In this document: positions 1-10,753 of the stretch, piece by piece
Layout: each line of letters opens with the position of its first letter
Position numbering within the stretch: position 1 is the stretch's first letter
Assembly: GCA_023313575.1 (NCBI GenBank)
Contig: JAJTTP010000005.1
Span: forward strand, 2,418,001 to 2,482,000
DNA length: 64,000 bases
DNA from: Eutypella sp. D-1
Taxonomy: Eukaryota > Ascomycota > Sordariomycetes > Xylariales > Diatrypaceae
Direction of reading: 5' to 3'
Notes under the pieces: model-generated
Database searches by the model: none
What the model saw: the letters and a program-made list of their open reading frames with translations, nothing else
Told to the model about the DNA's origin: nothing
Translations under genes and position numbers: made by a program

Positions 1-146
1 CCCTACCGTCTTTCATATTCCTGGGTATCACGATTGGCGGGGGTTATCCAACCCTCTTTGTCATTTCTCATGCCGCCACTATTTCCCCCCCACTTCTTTT
101 CTGCCACCCATCATTTTCATTTTATTTTTTCTGGTTCGCGTTTCTC

Positions 147-1588
147 TCACGCCTTGAGAACCTTGACGAGCTCGGCAACAATGGCATCGCCAGCCTCCGC
201 GGTGCCCGTGTTCCCGCCCATGTCCTTCGTCCTCAGCCCAGCGTCGATAGCGGCGCGGACGGCGTCCTCGACGGCCTTGGCCTCGGATGGGAGGTTCAGG
301 GAGTAACGCAGCATCATAGCCACGGAGAGGATGGTGCCGATCGGGTTGACTATTCCTTGGCCACTGATGTCTGGGGCGGACCCTGAAGACGTTTGTGTTA
401 ACGAGTTTTATATGAACCTGAGGCAAAGTAAGAACCTACCATGAATAGGCTCATAAATGCCTTGGGCCTTGGGCTGTTTTCCGTCGGGAATTCCACTAAG
501 ACTTGCACTGGGAAGCAATCCGATACTACCGGGGATAACGGAGGCCTCATCCGAAAGTATATCGCCTTGAAGGTTCGAGGAAAGTATAACGCCATTCAGC
601 TGCGTCGGACTCTTAACCAAGATCATGGCCGCACTGTCAATAAGCTGGTGCTGGATCTTTAGATCTGGGAATTCAGCCTGAAAAACCTCATTCATAACCT
701 TCCGCCAGAGCCTGCCTGTCGCTAGCACATTCGCCTTATCCAGCGAAGTCACAATCGTTTCTCCTCTACCGCGGGCGAGAAATCCACCTAGTCGCGCAAT
801 ACGCTCGATCTCTGGGCGGGAGTAGGGCTCGGTGTCCCAGGCCTCGCCGGAATCATCATCATCCTCCTTACGCGCGCCAAAGTAAATGCCACCGGTAAGC
901 TCGCGGACGATAATAAAGTCTGTTCCGCGGCAGACGGAGGCCTTAAGGGGAGAGGCATCGACGAGGGCGTCGGAGGCGAAGAAGCAGGGGCGGAGGTTAC
1001 CGTAGGTGCCCATCTCCTTGCGCAGCTTCAGCAGGCCCTGCTCCGGGCGGACGGCGCCGGTGCCCCATTTGGGACCGCCGATAGCGCCGAGAAGGACGGC
1101 GTCGGCGGATTTAGCGGCGGCAAGGGCTTCATCTGTGAGGGGGGAGCCAGTTTTGTCAATGGAGCACTATAAGAAAGCGGCTAAGGTTAGCACTGTTTCT
1201 CGATAGACATTTCGATAGACATGTGTAACTACATGTGTGACTTGGCGTTGACCAAAGAGGAAGAAAGAGGAACGACTTACCCCACCAAGGAGGTGGTCCT
1301 TGAGGTTGAACTTATTGGGGGTCAGCTGCTCGATCGTCTTGAGGACCTATAACATATTATGTCAGCATCTTATGTCAGAAATGTTCACAGATATGTTCAT
1401 CTGCAAAAGATTCGATTCGTACCTTGATCGCCTCAGCAACGACCTATTATGGAATAATATCACCATAGTTAGCCTCTCTCTCTTCGATCACGTGAAACGT
1501 AAAAAGAGCTCAGGGAGCAAACAGGGAGCAAACTCACCTCTGGGCCGCAGTGGTCGCCCGCAAAAACAACAATGTCATGTTCCGCCAT
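147..1588 (-). CDS. LEU2: 3-isopropylmalate dehydrogenase (leucine biosynthesis)
   Basis: Third step of leucine synthesis: NAD-dependent oxidative decarboxylation of 3-isopropylmalate to 2-oxoisocaproate. Five exons on the minus strand: 1538-1588, 1423-1443, 1281-1346, 440-1166 and 147-382. They sum to 1101 bases, 366 residues, the usual length for fungal LEU2. The start is the ATG at 1588 ([17 protein letters not shown]). Seen in the protein: the N-terminal GDHCGPE loop, LLGGCSID near residue 47, YGNLRP near 102, the catalytic-type SLDKANVL near 187-194, the metal and substrate segment [17 protein letters not shown] near 244, and [12 protein letters not shown] near the end. All introns (57, 114, 76 and 94 bases) have GT..AG ends and agreeing phases. 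Two oddities are a 21-base exon of seven codons, and Gln in NLQGD where the isocitrate/isopropylmalate dehydrogenase signature usually has Phe or another listed residue. Family assignment is certain; activity is inferred. Confidence 0.97.
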
Positions 1589-4500
1589 GGTTTCAAGCTT
1601 GAATTCAACGAGTTCCTCCAAATGGGTCGGGTCGTGTAATTTTTTTTTTTAAAAAGTGATGTATAGTAGACTCGAGTAGCGAAGTCGGGGAGGGTGGAAC
1701 GGTGCGATCACGTGCGATTGCGGGGTCTGGGTTCTTAGGGGAGGTGGACGGGATTACTTAGGTAGTCAGTCACCTTGGTCACAAACTGTACGGCGGCTTC
1801 GGGGTGTAACGCAATCGGAGTTACCTAGTACCACACCAACTCAGAACTAAATAGGGGCTTACAGAAGTACCTACTCAGCCTACTTAAGCTACCTAGGGAA
1901 TAGATATGTAAAGGGGCCCTGTCCCCTGCCCCTGCTAGTGCTGGTGGTGTATACAGGTGGTGTATACACACCTCCGCATCTTTCCTCCGTCCCCGAATAC
2001 AGCCAGACAGCCGTATTGCGTCTTGCGATGATAATGAATATGGCGTCTCACCAGCTTGTTTCTCTTTCTCGAGTTCCATGTGATCGGAAATCCGCAGGCT
2101 TGTCTGAAACATGCTGAGAACATGCTGAGAACCCGTGGTACCTGTCATCAACTGGATCATCGCGACCGAATGAAACACGGCCACTAGGTCTTTAGGCCAA
2201 CCTATGATTTATCAGTTCGCCGAGGCTCTATCGCCCTCGAGAAGAACGGTTGGGGTGGTGTGCATGCCACCACGAGGAGGCGATGCGGCTAAGAAACTAG
2301 AGTGCATGCAGGCTGCGATGTGTAGTACAGCCTTCATTTCCGCACCCACGATGTGGCACACATTGTCAGATTGTACACACACGCACGCACAGCGGTATGG
2401 TACGCAACACCGGAGCATTGTGTAGTACCTACCGTATTGTAGGTAACATCACGGCAGCCGGATGATAGATCCTTCACTTTATAAGTCGATAGGCAGGTAG
2501 CAAACTGGCATGTTGCTCAACACCCCCTAAACCCCCCCATCTCATCAATCATCCGAACAAGGCCACGGAGTGAAGTCGGCGCTGACAATGCCGATCCACG
2601 AATTGCAATGCCGGGCCCCACGTTTCGCATCCAGCCATCCTTCCATGTTCACGCCTGAGGTTTCAAAGAAAAGTTGATTGCGGCATTCCTATTCGCTGGG
2701 CACAAAATCCCCTCCTCCGGCGTGCTGCGCCAATAATTACCCTTTTTCTCACTCCACTACTAAAGGCGATCATTCTCTCGAAACGGCACTTCCTGCTGCT
2801 CATTCGTCAATGGTCAAATGTTCACCATGTAAACTAGTCACGCTAGCCTCCTTTCTGCCTCTTCACCTTCTTGCCCTTGCATGTCTGGGCTCTCGATAAG
2901 TGGTCTCTTGTGGTGAAGGATCTTTCTGGCCTTCTCGAAAAACACAAGCGGCGAACACCTGGCACCGCTCGAGCCTTGCAGAGCCTTGCAGGCCTCGTTC
3001 CTGACGAGTTTGAGACCCGCACTACATCGTCATTAGGCAATCTCACGCGCAAGACCGGGGTATAGTGCGTGAAAAAAAGGACATCAGATGGAAAGATAGG
3101 AGAAACACCGTAAAAGTCTACGTAACCTAGTCTTAAAACGGCACTATTCAACCTACATGTTCAAACTTCATCTTTCGTACATATGTCAACTAACCACATA
3201 CGTCTTGAAACATATCGTGATTGGCCTCAATCCTCGGTAGATATGCAGATATGTAGCAATTTGCCCCCATGTTCTACCAGTTTTCAAGACGTTCAGTATT
3301 TACATAGCAAAAGAGGTAAAAGCGGGTCTGACAAGAAAAGGATGAGAAGGAGACCCCATCGATGATGCGACCTTTTCTCATCCATAGCAAGCCTTGCTAC
3401 TTGCAAGTCATCGTGCCCATGGTGCTCGGCATCCGAGAGCCATGGGGGGAAGCAGAATGTGCAGGGTCCGCGCTATGATATCCCTGCTCGTGCAGTCCAG
3501 CTGCTTGTAAAAGAGATGCTAAGACTCATCATGAACCCACCTTTATGGATGTTTCTGTGGGTGTCAATGTCCGATCCACACGGCAGCGATCGCCCGAAAC
3601 CTGCCGCAACTTGACAGGGCCTTGAGATGACCAGACCTTAGAGCTGCAAACTTATGTGTGTGCGCTGCCGTATGCATCCAATTAACTATCATTTCTCGCA
3701 TACGATATGCGGTCCGGTCTAACTAGCCGTCGACTACAGTGCCATTGAAACAACTGACCCCAGTCCGCTTTTGACTAAGTTCCGATCTCATTGTCCCCTG
3801 CTAGCTAGCAGCCTGGCTACCTTGGCTACATAGTACTCAAGTATGGCCCCCCAAATGGCAACCCCCTACAGTGTAATGGGCAATAGCCCCAAGGGTGCTA
3901 TGCATATTTACTTACTACTATGCATTCATTCGTGACCACCCACGCTGGGGATGGCCAGTTAAATGGATCTCGTTCCCCTCCCAGGTATGCGTGTCCGGCC
4001 CTCGGACTGACCTACCAAGCTTCGGTATATAACCAGTCCCCCTGCCCCATTACTTGCAGCAGGTAAATTTCAGCCTGGGCCGGTTGTCTCAAGAAGAGGG
4101 AATACCAGAGGCTTGCTAACTCTCTCCTCTGCCCTTTCCCCACACGAGTCTGCTTCCATATCTAAGAACTCTTGCGTCCTGTGCCTGACCACTGGCCGGG
4201 CCTGCCTCACCTAAAGGGCCTTCCTCCAAATGCTCCGCCGTCATGCCGCATGAAAGGACGATTCACCCATAGCTCCATCGCCTCTGTCCAACCAGCCGTA
4301 TGCTCCCTAGGCGACTCTGGGCTATCGTGTTGGCTTAAACCTAGCCAGCTGCTACCGAAGTCTTTTACTGTTAGTTCAAACGTTTGCTATTTGTACAATT
4401 GTGTTCTAGCCGCCACGCGTGACTCTGTGCCGGGTCTTGAGGTCTCGGAGCCGGAGACCGGGTGAGCTCGCCGCTTGCGCTTTTGATGCATGATGTCGCC

Positions 4501-5054
4501 GTATCTCTCTACCTTCAGAGAATTGCCTACGGAGCGTATTGGTCGCCAGTGGATTCTGGGTGGCTCATTGGCTTTGTCCTCGGCTCCTTTGCGTTCCCGA
4601 AGATGTGCTACAAGTCCACTATTAGAGCCACAAGAGGATTCCTTTGGGCACCATTGATCGCTTTAGAGCTCGCGGTCGGCGTAGAACTCAAGACTTCGGA
4701 CGGCTTCATTGAGAAGATTACCGCATCACCAACCGAGTAATAGATCCAATATGCTAACAGTTAATGCAGGGGCGCGTGGAACCCATCGTACATGGGACCT
4801 ACATGTGTGACTGCCAGCTCTCGAATAGACACGGTGCGACGAGCTGAAGCTGTGCAATTTCCTCTTTGAGGGTGATGCTGAACTAGCTTCACGTCGACGG
4901 TTCCAACAGGGCCTTTTCCATTTCGGCAAAGGGAGACGGACCGTAAGGAGGGAATATCACCGACGGCAGTGGCGGATCCCGCACAGGAGACGCAACTTCG
5001 CTTCAACACGATCATTAACTACTAACCTTAACACTTTATTCAATCTTGCGGCAG
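1589..5054. other. LEU2 upstream region and unresolved 5' part of the next gene
   Basis: No gene is supported from 1589 to about 4150. This holds the LEU2 promoter; I saw no Leu3-type CCGG-N4-CCGG site and no clear TGACTCA site within the first 800 bases. Between about 4240 and 5054 there are plausible pieces of the upstream exons of the membrane protein that follows. One is a splice-like GTGAGC (4462) to TTCAG (4518) pair. Another is a GCTAAC branch site followed by GCAG ending at 4769. The third is GTAAGG at 4942 followed by a perfect TACTAAC at 5020-5026 and CAG at 5052-5054. I could not join these into one open frame with a start codon, so no exon is claimed here. Confidence 0.5.
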
Positions 5055-5983
5055 TCGTTGCATTCTTAGGCGCGTTGATCGACAACATCACAGATGAACA
5101 TCCATCAAACCAGCCTGTCGAAGTTCACCTTAACGGAATGACGATATACATTAGAGACGAAAAGCCCGCCACTGGGGGCCACGACACCGACAACAAAACG
5201 CTGGTGATCACTCTCAGCTCAATTCTATCCGTCTTGTTTGTGGCTACTGTTGTCATCACAGCATACTACTGCTCCAGAAGGGCTCGTCGGCCGAGGCTGG
5301 GCGCGCTCTTCCGCAGGGGTATAACTCCAATCGGCGATGATGAGATAGCGACTTGGAGGTTGAACCGGCCGGAGGACAGGGATGAGGAGAAGTACACGAT
5401 CAGATCTAATCACACGCCGAACGCCTCGACATCGACGAGGAAGGCACCAAGCGTTATCCAGTACCCGAACGGAGGCCGGCCTTCGGAGGAGGTCACATCG
5501 CCCAGCTTCAAGCGGAGCGCGAGCTTCGACCTCCCACGAATGCCGGAGAGTGCCGTCCTAGCGGTTGCACCAAATGCTCGCACCGGCCTCACTGATGACA
5601 CCGTGCCCGGCGACGAGCCGTTCATACCCTCCTCTCCACGACGGACTACGTCGTCGCGACTACATAAGTACCCTCCAGGTTCGCCGCGGAATTTCCAGAA
5701 CCACCACCATCGTCCCAGGGGATCGCGGAGCAGCAGCCTCAAGAGTGTCTCATCACCTTATACGACCTCCGGCGGCGGTATCGGCGGCGGGAACGCTGGC
5801 TCGACGCGAGTTTCTGCTGAACTGCCCACGCGCGGACCGAGCATACACCTGCCCTCGCCATCTACGGCGACGCATCCCCCACTTACTAGACCTTCTTACG
5901 ACGACGACGATGGATTTACTGGCCTGTCGCCACCGCCTTCGCGACGGACGCCCGCGGAGGAGATTGGGCGGGCGCTAGGTTGA
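5055..5983 (+). CDS. single-pass membrane protein, C-terminal exon (5' end unresolved)
   Basis: This is the supported last exon of a fungal plasma-membrane-type protein. After the acceptor CAG at 5052-5054, preceded by a TACTAAC branch site, the frame runs VAFLGALIDNIT through a short acidic ectodomain to one hydrophobic helix at about 5205-5265 (LVITLSSILSVLFVATVVIT). Then follow a basic stop-transfer stretch (RRARRPR) and a cytoplasmic tail of about 230 residues rich in Ser, Pro, Arg and Gly. The tail carries ALFRRGITPIGDDEIATWR just inside the membrane, a motif I believe recurs in uncharacterised fungal single-pass proteins, and ends PAEEIGRALG. Topology (outside N, inside C) is inferred from the positive-inside rule. 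No enzymatic domain is visible. The true start lies upstream; there is no in-frame ATG before the acceptor. It could be a stress or wall sensor, but nothing here proves it. Confidence 0.7.
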
Positions 5984-7702
5984 AAAACTATTGCATATCT
6001 TCTTGGTAACGGATTATATAAACCTCGCCATCATTGAATACGATCATTAAATTCGCCACCTCAAGCATTACGCGACCACGACATCGCTCAGCCACTTTCA
6101 CTTCAATGAGCCTTGACAAGAAATAGCAAGACACAATGCGAGTGCGCTGAAGAACGTGATGTCTACCTATCTTTCATCATTGTATACGGCTACTCACCAC
6201 ATCGCCTATTTTGAGCCCGACCGTTTCACGATATATATCACCATCAACATCTTCTATGATACCCGGAGTCTTGACACCCTCCACACTACACAAATTGGCA
6301 TCACCCGCCCATCAGACAGACGTCACTCACACCTACACATATAAATTGGAACACATCGACAGTCACCCCTCACTCATTCTTCAACTCACCCCCCCCCCCC
6401 CAACCTATTCTTAGCCCTTTCCCCACAGTCATCTCAGATATCAATCCAACCCTCCTTTTACACTTCTCATTCATTTCGTTCGTCGCGGTTATGTCTTACA
6501 TATATATATACCCGGAGTTATGGAGCGGACCTTTTGTTTTCATCTCTTCCTCTTGGGTTTGATAGTTATGTGAAGGATATACCCCCGATGTTTTCTTTTT
6601 CTTTCATGCATTTGTAATGAAGTCTTCTAGGATATTCAGTTGTTATTTCGGGTTGAGCTATCGACTGATTGGCACACGGCACCATGTACCCACACTATCT
6701 ATACCTACATATATATACCAGGCGTCGAGGCAACCCCTCCCCTTTTTCTTTTTCTTTCTCTTTTCTTCTTCGGCGTCGGCATGGGCATACCGTGTTGGCG
6801 TACGCGTGATCTGACGAATCCTTTTTTCATGATCACGATACTTTAACCCCAATATTTCTACGAGCGGGCCTGCTCGCAACAAGATACCCCATGTTGAAGG
6901 ATGAGTAGGGGTTGTAGATGAACACAGACCTGCTCTTATATATACCCTCATGTAAATCCCCTACATAAAGCAACTCTTGTTTGCTTGCTCAAGTTGTATC
7001 AACATGTCTCCTCCCCTTGAACTTGCCCATAGATAGGCAGAGGGAGGATCACCATGTAGTTAGATATCTTAACTGAAACTATCATACATACCTAGCTCGG
7101 CGAATATGAAGAGATGCCAAAAGGTGTCTAGCCAATACTTGGTCGAATGAAGTGCATATCATGAGTAAGATAACGCCGACAACAATGACCGTGATGCATC
7201 AGCACAAGCGCGGCTTATTGTCCTGCGTGGTATCGAAGGCTAACTTTTTATAAGCTCCAACTCATGGAACTCCATACATGAAAACTGAGGTGAAAAGTTG
7301 TAGGTATTAATCTGTAGCAATGTACGAACAGCCCCGCACAAAAACTTATCGTTTTCCAGTTGAACTTGTGTGGCCAAGGGTAAGGATTATGACTGCTATA
7401 CCCTATGCTAGTCTACCCATTAATAGAAAATTGACGTTAACCCTATTCAAGTCACTGTCATAGAAGAATCTACGCGAGTCGGCCATAGTTTAAAGAATTT
7501 GGTCCGAGAGACCCTACGAAGAGGGTTACAGAAACATCGACAGCCTAGTTCTATAGCTAATGGCAGAGTTACGGCGCCAGTGTAGTGTCGATACCGGTCG
7601 CGCGGTACAACTACGGATTAACTACTAACTGTCTTTCTCCTCCAGGAATCCTGATTATCGAAGAAGTAGCGAAGCAGCATCACATCATATGTGCTGAACC
7701 AG
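5984..7702. other. convergent intergenic region
   Basis: Shared 3' region between the membrane-protein gene (plus) and DIS3 (minus). It holds both 3' UTRs and no supported gene. A run of 12 C at 6389-6400 and a TA repeat near 6501-6510 are the only notable low-complexity tracts. Confidence 0.6.
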
Positions 7703-10700
7703 CTACCTGACCAACTCCATCTTGGCACCCCTCTTTCCCGTAGCCTCGTCCTTCTCGTCACGGATGCGGACGCGGACCTTCTGGAAGAGCTCGATCTTGA
7801 TCTCAGCGGCTCCAGGCGGCGACGAAGGGCGGACGGTCAGGGTGTAGGTGTCGGGGTCGTAGTCGGAATCGGGCTCTGGGCCGGCACCGGGGCCGGCAAG
7901 GTCACGCAGGCGAATGAGGCCTTCGATACCAAAGCGCGGGACGAGGACAACGAAACCGTTGCTGAAGACCTTCATGACAAAGGCGTCCTCCTCAGCCTCA
8001 CGGCCCTTCAGCGCCTGTCCCACGTAGTAGGCGACGGAGGCGCGGCCGGCGAGCTGCGCGTTACGGTGGCGTGAGTTGATGTTGCGACAGACAGCCTCAA
8101 GGCGGCCCCGCGCCTGCACCGATGGATGCATGGCTTCGTACTCGATGGCCGCCGCAAGCTGTCGGTGCGCTACTAGGTCCGCGTACCGCCGGATCGGGCT
8201 CGTGAAGTGTGTGTAGATCTCCGACGCAAGGCCGTAGTGCCGGAACTCCGGGAACGCCTGCGTCCCCGCGCAGAAGTACTCGGCGCTCATCATGCATCGC
8301 GTCGCCATGATGCGCACTAGCGTATTGAAGAACGGCTCCGACGGGTCCACGCAAGCGTCCAGCGAGTCCGCCACCGCGCGCGATGAATCCGTTCGGAGCT
8401 CGAGCCCTCGCTTGACTTTGAGCTGGCTCGCAAGCTCGTCGAAATTGGTCTTTGGCGGCGCCGCGTGCCGCCGTAGCAGCGCTGTCTGCGGGAACGCCTC
8501 GTATATCCGACGTGCCACGCTGATGTTGGCTAGCAACATGAATTCCTCCACCAACGAGTTGGTGTCCAGTAGCTCTTTAGTTTTGACGTCGATCGGGTCC
8601 GACGTCTCCGACTCCATCTGCACCTTGACCTCGGGTGATGACAGACTAAGCGCTCCTGCGTCCATGCGCTTCTGCTTGAGTTGCTTCGATAGTGCTAGCA
8701 GCATTCTCATTCCCTGCGTAAGATCATCCTGCTGCGACTTGTCGTCGATTCGAATCTGTGCCTGCTCGTAGCTGAACGCTTCGCGAGACTTGATAACGGA
8801 TTTCGTAAAGCGGACATTTACGATGTCTGCGGACGAGTTCAGTTCCCAGATAACGGAGAATGCGTACCGCTCCACATATGGTTTTAGCGAGCACAGGTCC
8901 GTGCCAAGGAGCATCGGAAGCATGTCGATCCGCTTATCCACTAGGTAGACTGTAGTACCCCGGATGCTCGCTTCGGTGTCCATCGCATTGCCCGGCTTCA
9001 CAAAGTGAGATACGTCGGCAATATGAACTCCCACTTCGATGTTTCCGTTGGGCAATTTCCTTGCGTGCAGCGTGTCGTCGATGTCTTGGCAGCCGACGGG
9101 ATCGATACTACAGATAAGCAGGCCCCTAAGATCCTCCCTATCCTTCCAGCCAGGGTCCTCGGTACTAGCCGGGACCTTCCAATCGTGACCTTCCTTCGGC
9201 AGGCAATCAAGTACGGTCTTCGGGAAAGGCCTGTATTGGACATCATACTCGAGCAATAGTGCTTCGGTCTCGGCAGCCTTGGTTTCCAACTCACCGAGAG
9301 ACCTGACGAAATGGCCAATGGGATGCCGCGAGTCGCGGTCCCAGGCATCGATCGTAACCAATATCCGCTTCCCTAGTAGTTCGCCCGCTTGCCTCGTACG
9401 TATCCGGATCTTGGGTACTTTCTTATCCATGGGGATTAGAAAAACGGATTCTTGCTTCCGACCTTGCTTTGCGGATTGACTGGCGGAGCTAGGATCGACG
9501 TGGCCTACGTATTGCCGCCAGTTCCGCTTGATAATGCCCACCACTTTGGCTGTTGGTTGAAGACGACTGTCTGAAACCGAACTTTGTGTTCGTTTCACTT
9601 CCTCCTGTAGTGCCTTCCTCTCCTTCTCGGTGATAATGTCGACGCCTTCGTCGGCATCGGCGTTCTCGTTTTTAGTAAGGTTCTCTTCTTCGATGATCTT
9701 AGAAGATGGTGCCTTCCACTGATCCTGGGGTAGAACTTCCACAACCACGACGTCACCATCGACCGCGCGGTTGATGTTGTCCCGGCCAAGAACCAGAAGC
9801 GCCTTAGGGAAGGCGGGCACCTTGATAGAGCCTTCAAGATAGTTGTATGGTGAAACATTAAAGATACCCTGATGTAGCATCCCGCTCTTCGTACCAGTCA
9901 TCATCTTAGACATGGTATAATATTCAGGGTAGAGGAAGTCTGCCGTTTTCTTATCCCGCGAGAGTCCTCGCTCCTGGGTCTCGGCGACCATGTCGAGCAG
10001 CCGATCAGCATCCTTCAGGCCGGAAACATAGTCGTGCAAAGTACTGGCCGGGACACCCTCTTTCCGGGCCTTTTCTATGTTGTCTCTGTCATCGGTGAGC
10101 ATGACCACGACAGGCAACTTCTTCTTCTTGGATAGAGTCAAGTGCTCATTGTACCACTTGACAGCGCAGCGAACCGCGCGGTCGTTGCGGTCGTTGATGC
10201 TCTCATCCTGCTCCCTGGTGACGTGGGTCTCCAGCCTAAACTCGTTGAAGAAAACGTAGAAGCGCTTTTCCTCACTCTTGGTGAGGCTGATTAGGCGGTT
10301 ATAGAGCGGTAAGGATCTGTTCCGTAGCTCTTCCAGAACAGTCTGCAGAATGACGACATCATAGAAAGCAGAGCTCTCTTCAAATAAATCCATAGCATTG
10401 AGCAATGCATTGGTATCCGGGATTAGATAGTGGCCCTGCGGGAAGGCTTTCGTCCCCGCGGGGCTGTCTGATAGGGTGAAGGGTGTGCCTAAGTCCGAGG
10501 TCAGCCAATGGTGGTCTACAGTTTACGTTTGACACAAGCTTCTGGTGAGAAACTCACGTTCACCGACTGAGTTCGTCGGCGCCTTGTCAAAACAAGCGGA
10601 GCAGAGCTTGGAGGAGCAAGGGATGTCTTGTCGCAAGTAGACTTCACGGACAATCTTCTGGACCTTGCCGCTCTTGGTAGACCTCACATAGACCTTGCTG

Positions 10701-10753
10701 GACATATTCTGAGCCAACGGGTCCGCGCCCGACGACCGTTTGAGGCTCGTCAT
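7703..10753 (-). CDS. DIS3: exosome exo/endoribonuclease DIS3/RRP44
   Basis: Catalytic subunit of the RNA exosome: 3'-5' exonuclease plus endonuclease for nuclear and cytoplasmic RNA turnover. Two exons, 10558-10753 and 7703-10488, give 993 residues (yeast Dis3 has about 1000). The intron, 10489-10557, has GTGAGT, a GCTGAC branch site and CTTAG. A nearer TAG at 10516 also keeps frame but would give a 42-base intron with no branch site. Domains in order: CR3 cysteines C46, C51 and C54 (DIPCSSKLCSACF); PIN domain about 85-230 with the acidic set D90, E118/E119, D165/D168 and D198/D199; two cold-shock-like regions; RNB exonuclease domain with DPVGCQDIDDTL at about 528-539, keeping all its aspartates; and a C-terminal S1 domain ending MELVR. 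Both nuclease sites look intact. An in-frame ATG at 10786 would add 11 residues; the ATG at 10753 starts a better family-like N terminus. Confidence 0.97.

Noticed and set aside
10489..10557. Alternative acceptor TAG at 10516 for the DIS3 intron
   Set aside because: It keeps the frame but makes a 42-base intron without a branch site; the CTTAG at 10489 follows a GCTGAC branch site.
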